From: Candidatus Baldrarchaeum yapensis
GTDB taxonomy: Archaea > Asgardarchaeota > Baldrarchaeia > Baldrarchaeales > Baldrarchaeaceae
DNA: 64,000 nucleotides
Assembly: GCA_016840465.1 (NCBI GenBank)
Contig: JAEOSH010000004.1
Coordinates: forward strand, 24,924 to 88,923
Direction: 5' to 3'
Within the stretch, counting starts at the first letter, position 1. Every line of letters starts with the position of its first letter. Of this stretch, positions 18,028 to 25,524 are shown in pieces. The notes beneath the pieces were generated by a model that saw only the letters and a list, made by a program, of their open reading frames with translations, had not been told where the DNA came from and ran no database searches. The translations under genes and the position numbers were made by a program.

Positions 18028-18870
18028 TTACTGCATCTGTCTCGACTCTTTTCTTAAAACTTCTCTAATGAGGTATTCAAAGCAGGGAACTATTTCTTCC
18101 ACAAGCTCTCTTATCTTCCTGTACAAAACCCTATAGTCTATGTGCAAATACCTGTGAACGATTATGTTTCTGAGCCTCACAAACCCCTTAAGTCTTTCAC
18201 CGAAATCATAAGGGAAGTATTGAGCCTCTACGAGTTTTTCTATAAATTCCACATATGTCTCGGCGGGACCAAGCCCCATTGCTGAAACCAGATGACGACA
18301 CACATCCAGCAGGGCTTCTATCAACACCTGAACGCTTCTCTCCATCGCTCTTCTTAAAGTTCCCGAGGACAGTATTTCCTCTATGCTCCTCTTAAGGATT
18401 TCATCCTTAAGGTATTTTGTCTCTCCTCGTGCAGCTTCAAGTCTGCTGAGAACAACCTGTTTATCTATTCCATTACCGTTCAGAAACTCTTTAATGGAAA
18501 GTTCTCGCAATAGTTGGATTTCCGGGTACCAGGTATTGACCTCGTTAATGATTTTATTCTCAAAACCTCCTCTATCGACGAGTTTGATGCCTTCTCTTAA
18601 GATCTTAAACTTCATAGAAAGAGGGATGTTCTTGAGGTTCACAAGATCTACTTTTTCCTCGGGAACATTGAGAACTTTTGCAATTTTAGACTGGAGATGA
18701 GCCTCAAGGGCGAGGTCGTCGCCGGAGAGGAGGACCGCTATGTCCCAATCACTATGTAACCTTTGGGAACCGCGCGCCCTTGAACCGAACAAATATGCTA
18801 ATAATACTCGGTGCTCCCTTAGCAGGAGCTCCTTGATCCTTTTTATCTCGTCGGAGGCCAATTCTTCCAC
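18028..18870 (-). CDS. Single-chain MNT nucleotidyltransferase-HEPN protein (MntA-HepT-type fusion)
   Basis: Residues 1-100 form a minimal nucleotidyltransferase with GSRARGSQRLHSDWDIAVL, that is GS-x10-DxD. Residues about 120-270 form a HEPN domain with the RNIIVHRYLHIDY motif, that is Rx4HxY. In type VII toxin-antitoxin systems MntA and HepT are separate genes and MntA AMPylates the HepT tyrosine; here both domains lie in one 280-residue protein with every catalytic residue visible. GTG start at 18870. It begins 7 bp after the TIM-barrel gene, and converges on the herA-like gene with a 2-bp gap. Toxicity and self-AMPylation are inference. Confidence 0.82.
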   Translation of the reverse strand: MEELASDEIKRIKELLLREHRVLLAYLFGSRARGSQRLHSDWDIAVLLSGDDLALEAHLQSKIAKVLNVPEEKVDLVNLKNIPLSMKFKILREGIKLVDRGGFENKIINEVNTWYPEIQLLRELSIKEFLNGNGIDKQVVLSRLEAARGETKYLKDEILKRSIEEILSSGTLRRAMERSVQVLIEALLDVCRHLVSAMGLGPAETYVEFIEKLVEAQYFPYDFGERLKGFVRLRNIIVHRYLHIDYRVLYRKIRELVEEIVPCFEYLIREVLRKESRQMQ

Positions 18871-18877
18871 CAGTTCT

Positions 18878-19678
18878 TCACCACTCTAATAGTAGGGACC
18901 TCAGATATTTTATTCCCTCGAGTGAGAGGTTCGGCTCGTACACCTCAATTACTATGGCTCCGGTAAACTTAATATCCTTTAACTTTCCGATCAGTGCCTT
19001 CCAGTCTATATTTCCGGTCCCGGGAGGCTTATGGAGGTCTTCGGTTCCATCATTATCATGCGCATGTACGCAGACGATTTTATTGGAGAATTCGTCGATG
19101 TATCGGAGGGCCCCCTCAGCGAGATTTGCGTGTCCCACGTCAAGACACAATTTTATCATGTCCGAATCAAGGGATCTAAGCAGGTATTGGATTTCAGGAA
19201 TATTATCGCACAAGTATACGAGTTCGCTGCAATCGGGTACGGGCTTGAGGTTTTCTATTGCGGCAGGTATCTGAATATTTTCGAGAACGGGTATAAACCT
19301 TCGAAAAGTGTCGATTGCAATCTCGAGCGCTTTTCGCTTCCCCTCTCTGTAACCAATGTGATGCCCTATGTGAGTGGTCACCCATTTAGCGTTTAGCACA
19401 TCCGCAAGTCTCAGGATTCTATCGTAAAGCCTGATGTGGGCGTTCCTTATCATCGGAATTCTATCTCCGAAGTTCAGCGTGTACGGAGTATGAATGCTCA
19501 AACTAATACCCAAAGAATCGGCAATTTCTGCAATTTCCCTAACCTCGCTACTTTCCGGGTTCTCGGCGAGTGCGTAATTTGTGTAAATGTCTATCTCAAC
19601 ATGATCTATTCCATGGTGTTCCGCAAGATTTAGATAGAACTTTGTCGGTCTAGGCGATGTCAGGACGCCTATACGCAT
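18878..19678 (-). CDS. Sugar phosphate isomerase/epimerase-like TIM barrel
   Basis: The 266-residue protein of the xylose isomerase-like/AP endonuclease 2 superfamily has metal-site residues in HTPYTLNFG, THIGHHIG, AIENLKP, CLDVGHAN, HAHDN and VIEVYEP. Members are isomerases, epimerases or endonuclease IV-like; lack of the full endonuclease IV signature favours the sugar enzyme reading. It lies 12 bp downstream of dtxR and 7 bp upstream of the MNT-HEPN gene, so it may be transcribed with the metal operon. Confidence 0.8.
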   Translation of the reverse strand: MRIGVLTSPRPTKFYLNLAEHHGIDHVEIDIYTNYALAENPESSEVREIAEIADSLGISLSIHTPYTLNFGDRIPMIRNAHIRLYDRILRLADVLNAKWVTTHIGHHIGYREGKRKALEIAIDTFRRFIPVLENIQIPAAIENLKPVPDCSELVYLCDNIPEIQYLLRSLDSDMIKLCLDVGHANLAEGALRYIDEFSNKIVCVHAHDNDGTEDLHKPPGTGNIDWKALIGKLKDIKFTGAIVIEVYEPNLSLEGIKYLRSLLLEW

Positions 19679-19690
19679 GATACCACCGTG

Positions 19691-20161
19691 TCACGGCTCG
19701 GCCGCCGTGACGACCTCATCTTTTTCCTCCCTTACTCTCTTACAGCATCTTTCATCGGAGAAAATAGGCTTGCCATGGGGACATGTGGAAGGGTGATTGA
19801 GGAGTTTGCATATTCGGTTTATGAACTCCTCCGATACCACGAAGTCCATGTTTGCGGCCTCCGTGCACGCCTTCTCTACATTATACCCCAAGAACTCGAC
19901 CATGAATACCTCCAGTATCCTATGATTTCGTAAAAGCTGCCTCGCTAATTTTCTTCCCTCCTCGGTGAGCCTTATTCCCTTGTATGGGATGTACTGTATG
20001 TGGTTCCGCTTGGAAAGTTTCTTGAACATCTCAGTGACGGTTGAGGGACTTACCGAGAGTCTCTTCGCGACGTCCAGCGTTCTTATTATCTCCATGCCCT
20101 CCATTTCCATTTCCAGCAGAACCTTAAGATATTCGTACATCCTGCGCCCCAATGCCCTCAC
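19691..20161 (-). CDS. DtxR/MntR-family metal-dependent repressor
   Basis: The N-terminal winged helix (RTLDVAKRLSVSPSTVTEMFKKLSKRNHIQYIPYKGIRLTEEGR) is followed by the dimerisation/metal domain, which ends with the family signature NHPSTCPHGKPI. These repressors bind divalent metals and operators upstream of uptake genes. The GTG at 20161 overlaps the cbiO stop (GTGA), so it is co-expressed with the transporter. It probably autoregulates the operon through the inverted repeat at 22448-22486, which is inference. Confidence 0.88.
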   Translation of the reverse strand: MRALGRRMYEYLKVLLEMEMEGMEIIRTLDVAKRLSVSPSTVTEMFKKLSKRNHIQYIPYKGIRLTEEGRKLARQLLRNHRILEVFMVEFLGYNVEKACTEAANMDFVVSEEFINRICKLLNHPSTCPHGKPIFSDERCCKRVREEKDEVVTAAEP

Positions 20162-21027
20162 CTTCTTCCCGAGATGACAACATTCGCTATCAGATCGGCA
20201 AGTTCCTCATCGGTGAGGGGCACGACGTCCTCGGGTATGGGCACACCCTTTTGCCTCAGCATCCTCACTATACGTATCGGCTTGGGAGGATATAAGGATG
20301 CCATATGCAACAATTCTTCGTCCGAAAATATTCTCCTAGGCTCCCCCTCTGCAATTATTGATCCATTTTTCATCAAATAAATCCTATCTGCAAGTATTGC
20401 GGCAACCTCTACATCATGCGTTGCGATTACAAGCGTTAGGCCGCCTCTTTCCTTTAAATCTTTCAGAATACCGAGAATCGTCATCTTAGATTCGGGATCC
20501 AAGCCGGCAACGGGCTCATCAAGAACGAGTATTTCCGGCCTCATCGCGAGAACTCCTGCTATTGCTGCTCTCTTTTTCTGTCCACCACTCAGATGATGAG
20601 GGGGCTTGTGCCGCACCTCCTCCAAACCGGTCACCTTGAGTGCCCACTCTACCCTTCTCCTCACCTCTTCTATTGGAAGCTTCTGGCATAATGGTCCAAA
20701 TGCAACATCCTGCTCAACCGTCGGTGCGAAAAGCTGATCATCTGGGTTCTGGAAAACCATTCCCACTATTTTCCTTATCTTCGGGAGGTTCCTTTTGGTG
20801 ACCGGGATCCCCTTTACGATCACGGAACCCTTGGTCGGGAGGAGGATTCCATTGAGATGCAGGAGGAGTGTAGTCTTCCCCGCACCGTTTGGACCGAGAA
20901 TTGCAACGCATTCACCCTTTTTCACATAAAATTCGAGATTGCAAATTGCGCGAGTCCCATCGGGATAAACATGCTCTATACAACATGCTTCGATAATATT
21001 ATCGTTGGAGTTTTGGTCAGATGGCAA
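20158..21027 (-). CDS. cbiO: ECF transporter ATPase CbiO
   Basis: ABC ATPase of the energy-coupling-factor type: Walker A GPNGAGKTT near residue 45, Q-loop FQNPDDQLF with the ECF-typical VEQDVAFGP, signature HLSGGQKKRAAIAG, Walker B ILVLDEP and H-loop ATHDVE. The TTG start at 21027 is supported by GGAGGTGGAG about 7 bases upstream and overlaps the cbiQ stop by 11 bp. The DtxR-type gene overlaps its stop. It powers Ni/Co uptake with CbiQ and CbiM. Confidence 0.93.
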   Translation of the reverse strand: MPSDQNSNDNIIEACCIEHVYPDGTRAICNLEFYVKKGECVAILGPNGAGKTTLLLHLNGILLPTKGSVIVKGIPVTKRNLPKIRKIVGMVFQNPDDQLFAPTVEQDVAFGPLCQKLPIEEVRRRVEWALKVTGLEEVRHKPPHHLSGGQKKRAAIAGVLAMRPEILVLDEPVAGLDPESKMTILGILKDLKERGGLTLVIATHDVEVAAILADRIYLMKNGSIIAEGEPRRIFSDEELLHMASLYPPKPIRIVRMLRQKGVPIPEDVVPLTDEELADLIANVVISGRR

Positions 21028-21826
21028 GGATCTCCACCTCCGTTGTTATCCATAAAAGGAGAGAGAGCGAGGAGAGAGAGCTTACCAAAAATGCCATATC
21101 GGTGGCGGAAAATTTCTTATGGGGAGATAGAAGCCTTATTGTGCCATCAAAGCCACGTACCTCCATTGCTGTGTACACCCTTTCCGCCCTTTCCATTGTT
21201 CTGATAAGAAATGCTCCCAAGATGTTCCCGAAGAGTTTGATATTCTCGAAAAACGTTCGTATCAGGCTCCCCCCACGTGCTCCCACGGCCTCCCTCATCC
21301 TTTTCATCTCATCTATAACCAGAAAGACGTACCTGAATGTGAGCAATAGCATGACGGAGAGAGTTCGTGGAAAGGCCTTCTGAACGTAATAGAGGAGTTC
21401 AAAGTGTGAGGTTGTCAGAACGACCATGAATATCGCAAGTGCAGCTGTTACCACTTTTAAAATTATGATTAGCCCCTGCATTACCCCCTCGATGCTGAGC
21501 GTAACCTTAAAGAGTAAGAGGTCGACAGAAAGTAGCGCCCTTCCCGGCACCGTGAATGGCAACATGATCGAAATTGAAAAACCGAAGAGGAATGGGACGG
21601 AAAGCCAGGAAATGAAATAACGTGGCGATGCGCGTGTCAGCAGGCAGAGGAAAAATGTCAAAAGGAGTAAGGCGACAAGAGTTTCAAGGTTATATGTTAT
21701 TACAACGAGAACTGTGATTGCCAGCACGGTCACCAACTTCGCTATAGGGTGTATCCTGTGGAGAGGACTATCGCCATTCTCCGCATACTCGTTTATGAGC
21801 CAGAAGTCCGGAAATAGCCCCATCAC
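21017..21826 (-). CDS. cbiQ: ECF transporter transmembrane component CbiQ
   Basis: The 269-residue T component has five or six hydrophobic helices. The cytoplasmic coupling motifs MREAVGARGGS and YTAMEVRGFDGTIR are the two Ala-Arg-Gly signatures that contact the ATPases. HPIAKLVTVLAITVLV near the N-terminus is typical of CbiQ. The ATG overlaps the cbiM stop by 4 bp (ATGA). Confidence 0.92.
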   Translation of the reverse strand: MMGLFPDFWLINEYAENGDSPLHRIHPIAKLVTVLAITVLVVITYNLETLVALLLLTFFLCLLTRASPRYFISWLSVPFLFGFSISIMLPFTVPGRALLSVDLLLFKVTLSIEGVMQGLIIILKVVTAALAIFMVVLTTSHFELLYYVQKAFPRTLSVMLLLTFRYVFLVIDEMKRMREAVGARGGSLIRTFFENIKLFGNILGAFLIRTMERAERVYTAMEVRGFDGTIRLLSPHKKFSATDMAFLVSSLSSLSLLLWITTEVEILAI

Positions 21827-22434
21827 TTCACCTCCACGAGTTCACTGCCCATTTGGGAGAGGTAGTGGAGGATGACCGCCGTTATTAGGGACTCCACCAC
21901 CGCCGCACCCACAAAGGCAATTAGAAGGATCAGGTACGTGGCGGGTGATAGCGCTGCACCGAGCGCCAGCATTCCCACCATTGCGAATGCGCTTATCACT
22001 AACGACACGAAGGTCGCCACGGCCCCGCGTACCAGCACTCTAGGGATTACTCGTCTCAATGAGGTGAATAGCCAGTAAGCAAGCATCGCCTCAAACACTC
22101 CCAGCAGTATTGTGTTTGCGCCCGCAACCATGACCCCGCCGTGGCCTATCATTATGCAGAAGAGGTTGACGACAAAGGCCGCGAGAAATCCGAGGTACGG
22201 GCCCGATAATATTCCGATAAGCGGCATGAAGTCCAGATGAATTCCCCATGCCACAGGTACATTTATTTGCATTACCCCGAACGCAAACGCTGCGAGGATT
22301 GCAGTCCTCACAATCCTTCTCGGATTCTCATTTCTAGTTTTAAAGAGAGAAACTCCTAGCATGAGTAGTGCGGCGCCCCACCAGATGAGGCACCAGGTCA
22401 TGGGGAGCACTGCCTCACTGTGGATATGCGCCAT
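21823..22434 (-). CDS. cbiM: ECF substrate-specific component CbiM (Co/Ni)
   Basis: The membrane S-component has the CbiM blocks NVPVAWGIHLDFMPLIGILSGP and MIGHGGVMVAGANTILLG. The start is set at ATG 22434, because CbiM/NikM proteins begin with a short metal-binding N-terminus; here it reads MAHIHSEAVLP. In studied NikM/CbiM the N-terminal amine and the His at position 2 coordinate the metal. Removal of Met before Ala would again give His at position 2. Seven hydrophobic segments. The ion, Ni or Co, cannot be decided; nikR in the window favours a nickel link. Confidence 0.9.
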   Translation of the reverse strand: MAHIHSEAVLPMTWCLIWWGAALLMLGVSLFKTRNENPRRIVRTAILAAFAFGVMQINVPVAWGIHLDFMPLIGILSGPYLGFLAAFVVNLFCIMIGHGGVMVAGANTILLGVFEAMLAYWLFTSLRRVIPRVLVRGAVATFVSLVISAFAMVGMLALGAALSPATYLILLIAFVGAAVVESLITAVILHYLSQMGSELVEVK

Positions 22435-22447
22435 AATGCTATCCCCC

Positions 22448-22486
22448 AAATTTCGGTACTACCAAAATTCGGTACCACCGAAATTT
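22448..22486. promoter_or_regulatory. Operator and promoter in front of cbiM
   Basis: A perfect 10-bp inverted repeat AAATTTCGGT (22448-22457) / ACCGAAATTT (22477-22486) encloses a second copy of the core, so TTCGGTACTACC (22452) and TTCGGTACCACC (22468) are 16 bp apart. On the minus strand a TATA-like TATTAAATT (about 22482-22490) overlaps one arm, and the repeat ends 13 bp before the cbiM ATG. This placement would block the initiation complex. The adjacent DtxR-type repressor is the likely ligand; NikR is the alternative. Confidence 0.65.
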
Positions 22487-22802
22487 AATACTTTCGAAAA
22501 CGAACGTCGCGAGAACCTCTCTGTCCCATTAATAAAGGGACATTAAACATAATTTTTGATGTACACTTTTTATCCGACATAATAAGTGGTCGGTAGGTTT
22601 ATTGTGTTAACAACGTCGTTTTCAACTCGACATAAATCTGAATTTTAGGCAGAAGAAACCGACGATTTGATGCAACTAAAGATATTGAACGTACGTTCGT
22701 ACTTGAATTACCAAGTCCCGAATCAGGAGAAGGTATAGAAGTGCAAGGATTTTACCTGAAAGATGGGCTGACATTAAGGATTTTGCGATAAGGATTGGAT
22801 AT
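22487..22802. other. Intergenic region with a short unassigned frame
   Basis: This AT-rich spacer holds a 6-bp hairpin TGTCCC/GGGACA (22522-22542). On the plus strand a 49-codon open stretch without a usable start (22642-22791) reads protein-like near its end (VLELPSPESGEGIEV) and may be a gene remnant. No known feature was recognised. Confidence 0.35.
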
Positions 22803-23645
22803 CTATCTCATATAGGTTGCTATTAACTTTATTCCGATCTTCTCCGCATCTTTCTGAGCGCTGGGGTGCACCAAGAATCCGAAGAGAAAGCCTAATACAT
22901 CCTTTTCACGATACGCCCTTTTCACCTTATTTAAGGTCTCCGCAAACTTCTTTACCTCCCTCGAATAAATCCTAGACTTGCATTCACCCACTATTATGAC
23001 TTCCTTGCCCTCTCTTCGTCCTATCCCAAATAGATTCAATTGTACTTCCTCTCCATCGACAACAACGAACGCTGGCTGAAGGTCTTCAACGTATATCTTC
23101 ATATGCCGCTCAAGCCACCCCGGAACCATTACCCTCGCAATGTCCTCCAACCCAAACCCTATCAGGTCGCTTAATCTGCCGACTTGCCTTGCTAACTCCT
23201 GGACCGCCTTCGCCAATTCTTGAACTTGCTCTTCAGTCCTCCTCTGCGCCTCTGCCAATCGGTTCAACTGCTCCTCGGTGCGCCTCTGCGCTTCCGCGAG
23301 TTGGTTAACGCGTTCCTCCGTCCTCCTCTGCGCCTCCGCGAGTTCGTCCACTCGCCTTGCGAGTTCGTTCAGCCGTTCCTCGGTGCGCCTCTGCGCCTCC
23401 GCGAGTTGGTTAACCTGCTCCTCGGTCCGCCTTTGCGCTTCTGCGAGATCGTTCACCCGCTTTGCGAGCTCATTCAGCCGCTCTTCTGTCTGCCTCTGCG
23501 CCTCCACTAAGACTTCTATTTTTTCGGATAGTATTCGCACATTTTTTGACAGTTTATCAAACTCTTCTCTCGTTACCTTGATGTCCTTAACCTTGTCCTC
23601 AATGACCTTTACGATGAACTCATAAAGCTCGGGGCTTATGCTCAT
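22803..23645 (-). CDS. Coiled-coil protein with PD-(D/E)XK-like domain (DUF3782-type)
   Basis: Residues about 40-150 form a long coiled coil built from near-identical units LAEAQRRTEERVNQ (14 residues) alternating with 21-residue units. The C-terminal 110 residues resemble the restriction-endonuclease fold of DUF3782 proteins: VQLNLFGIGRREGKEVIIVGECKSRI keeps the E-x-K pair, but the usual first aspartate appears as Asn (LNLFG), which may disable cleavage. ATG 23645 is preferred to a TTG at 23651; GGAG lies upstream. Related proteins are common in archaea and cyanobacteria and lack a firm role. Confidence 0.78.
   Translation of the reverse strand: MSISPELYEFIVKVIEDKVKDIKVTREEFDKLSKNVRILSEKIEVLVEAQRQTEERLNELAKRVNDLAEAQRRTEEQVNQLAEAQRRTEERLNELARRVDELAEAQRRTEERVNQLAEAQRRTEEQLNRLAEAQRRTEEQVQELAKAVQELARQVGRLSDLIGFGLEDIARVMVPGWLERHMKIYVEDLQPAFVVVDGEEVQLNLFGIGRREGKEVIIVGECKSRIYSREVKKFAETLNKVKRAYREKDVLGFLFGFLVHPSAQKDAEKIGIKLIATYMR
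23220..23510. repeat. Tandem coding repeats of the coiled coil
   Basis: The DNA repeats blocks of 42 and 63 bp that encode the heptad units of the coiled-coil protein; CTCTGCGCCTC(C/T)GC recurs about seven times. The near identity at base level suggests recent slippage or unequal exchange, so copy number probably varies between strains. Confidence 0.75.
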
Positions 23646-23799
23646 GAGCAACCACTCCGGTCACTCTAACTTCGAGGATTCTCTATTTAACGTTTATAGT
23701 CTCGGGCATTTATCACTAGCAGTCAATGGGTAACATATCATGCAACACGTTACATTCCGTTACGAAATCGAAAGGTCTCTCATTTCACACAATTCTCTC

Positions 23800-24885
23800 T
23801 TACAAAAAGCCAGTATAAGCTTCCGTTATTGCAGAGCATGCCCCACATCTCACACATCCTGCCCTATTCTTCCGTGGGTCCACTCCGTAAGATTTCAGAG
23901 TTTCCGCAAGGACTCTGTACAATTTTATCATCCGCTCCGGTGTGGGTGGTGCTCGATTTTCGAAAGGCGTGCCAATAATTGGGCGTAGCGGAACGAGATA
24001 AGGAATTACTCCCATTCTTGCCACCTCCTCTGCTCCCCGCAATATGCTCTCATCATTTTCTCCAATTCCCGCTATTACAAATGTACTCACTTGGTACTCA
24101 CCAAACAGGTCAATGCAAGTGCGCCACGCCTCAAAATACCTATCTATGTCTATTCGGGCCTTCCCTGGGCATACTTCCTTGAAAACCTTCCTATCGAAGG
24201 TCTCAACATGAATCCCGATGGTATCCGCGCCGGCATCGGCAAGTTCCTCGAGAAACTTGTCGTCATCGGGAGGCTCTAGCTGTACGTGTATCGGTATATC
24301 GTGATGAGACTTCACCTCTTGGACTATCTCCTTCAGTATCAATGCGCCCCGGTCCGGAGACCCCGTTGTCCCGATAGTCAGCGTTATGTGTTTACAAACC
24401 CCCTCTCTAACCGCAGCATCCACTACCTCTCTGAACTGTTTTGGCCTTTTGAGGAGGATCGTCCTGCCCGCCCTGTACGACAACTCTATCCCGCAAAACT
24501 TACATGCTTTCCCATGCCTCCAGTAAACGCATGTCTGCAGAACCGTTGTCGCGAGACAATCGGTGCCATGTAATAGCGCAACTTTCCACATAGGTACGCC
24601 ATCCGATGTCTTCATTTTGTAGAACTCCGGATAAGGCACCACCTTGGCTTCGGATATCTCCTCATTCCCTCTCCTTATTATGATCTTGCCTCTATGCTCG
24701 ACTAAGGTGAAGGGGGAACTTTCGACGAACTTCCCCCAGAAGGCGGCGTTCACGCACAGATTCCCGGGCAGCAAAAGGTACCTTCCTCCGGCAGGTCCCG
24801 CCCCTCCTTTTCTTCCTTTGTCGATTTCAACTTCTGGTTTCAGCCCTAAGCACAGGAGGTGCACCTTTAGTTCAGCTGGTTTCAA
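23800..24885 (-). CDS. Radical SAM protein of the MSMEG_0568 type
   Basis: The 361-residue protein matches the nitrilase-cluster radical SAM family in layout. It has an early RKGGAGPAGG, then TVLQTCVYWRHGKACKFCGIE with an unusual C-x8-C-x2-C spacing in place of CxxxCxxC. It continues with LTIGTTGSPDRGA, HVQLEPPDDDKFLEELADAGADTIGIHVET, STFVIAGIGE and a C-terminal AGCVRCGACSAI that may bind a second cluster. The bacterial homologue lies in the seven-gene Nit1C set tied to cyanide/nitrile assimilation; no nitrilase is seen here. The stop overlaps no other start, but the ATG overlaps the GNAT stop (ATGA). Confidence 0.75.
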   Translation of the reverse strand: MKPAELKVHLLCLGLKPEVEIDKGRKGGAGPAGGRYLLLPGNLCVNAAFWGKFVESSPFTLVEHRGKIIIRRGNEEISEAKVVPYPEFYKMKTSDGVPMWKVALLHGTDCLATTVLQTCVYWRHGKACKFCGIELSYRAGRTILLKRPKQFREVVDAAVREGVCKHITLTIGTTGSPDRGALILKEIVQEVKSHHDIPIHVQLEPPDDDKFLEELADAGADTIGIHVETFDRKVFKEVCPGKARIDIDRYFEAWRTCIDLFGEYQVSTFVIAGIGENDESILRGAEEVARMGVIPYLVPLRPIIGTPFENRAPPTPERMIKLYRVLAETLKSYGVDPRKNRAGCVRCGACSAITEAYTGFL

Positions 24886-25385
24886 GACTCATCCTCCTCT
24901 GCTACAATCTTCTCATACAGATGAACGAGCATGCCAGGTATCTGCTCATACTCTTTTATCTTTTTAAAGCCGTACCTCGTCACCAGGCGGACGCTTGCCT
25001 CTTGGTGGGGAAGAATGTTCACATGAACCCTTCTGCATCCCATTTCCTTGGCGAATGTGATTATGTGGGCATAGAGGGTCCGGGATAGGCCTCTCCTCCT
25101 AAAGTCTGGGTGCACCGATAAATGCTCCCCTAAACAGATATCGTCATAGATCTTTGCCTTGTAGAGGGCCACCACCCTCCCCTCTTCCCTAATTCCGAAG
25201 TAGAAGTAGCCACTTCGCATTTCCTCCCTCACCTCATCAGCGCTGAGCGCTCGCCTTTTTCGCCATTCATCGGGATAATCTTCGGCGTAAGGCCATACGG
25301 ACTTAAGAAGGTCCTCTATCTCCTCGGCATCCTCTTCTTCTAAGAGTTCCACGACTCTATCTCCGATTTTCCATGTTTTTCTCAT
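24882..25385 (-). CDS. GNAT-family N-acetyltransferase
   Basis: The 167-residue protein has the acetyl-CoA loop HPDFRRRGLSRTLYAHII (motif A, R/Q-x-x-G-x-A/S) and the following VRLVTRYGFKKI motif B. ATG 25385 is supported by GGGGGT 7 bases upstream. The gene overlaps the radical SAM gene by 4 bp. The Nit1C set also contains a GNAT next to its radical SAM gene, so the pair probably acts together on one small molecule; the substrate is unknown. Confidence 0.82.
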   Translation of the reverse strand: MRKTWKIGDRVVELLEEEDAEEIEDLLKSVWPYAEDYPDEWRKRRALSADEVREEMRSGYFYFGIREEGRVVALYKAKIYDDICLGEHLSVHPDFRRRGLSRTLYAHIITFAKEMGCRRVHVNILPHQEASVRLVTRYGFKKIKEYEQIPGMLVHLYEKIVAEEDES

Positions 25386-25524
25386 CAAAATACCCCCTAT
25401 GGGCTGTCTAAATGCCATTCCGGGTGGGTGGTCCACACATCTTATTACGAAACAATTTATAGGTGTTACCTAATTTCTGAGAACGTGAGATGAGGCCGGG
25501 TTACAGGTGCTATATGTAGCGCAT

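Noticed and set aside
23220-23510. Possible CRISPR array
   Set aside because: The repeats are in-frame heptad units of a coiled-coil protein with no unique spacers.
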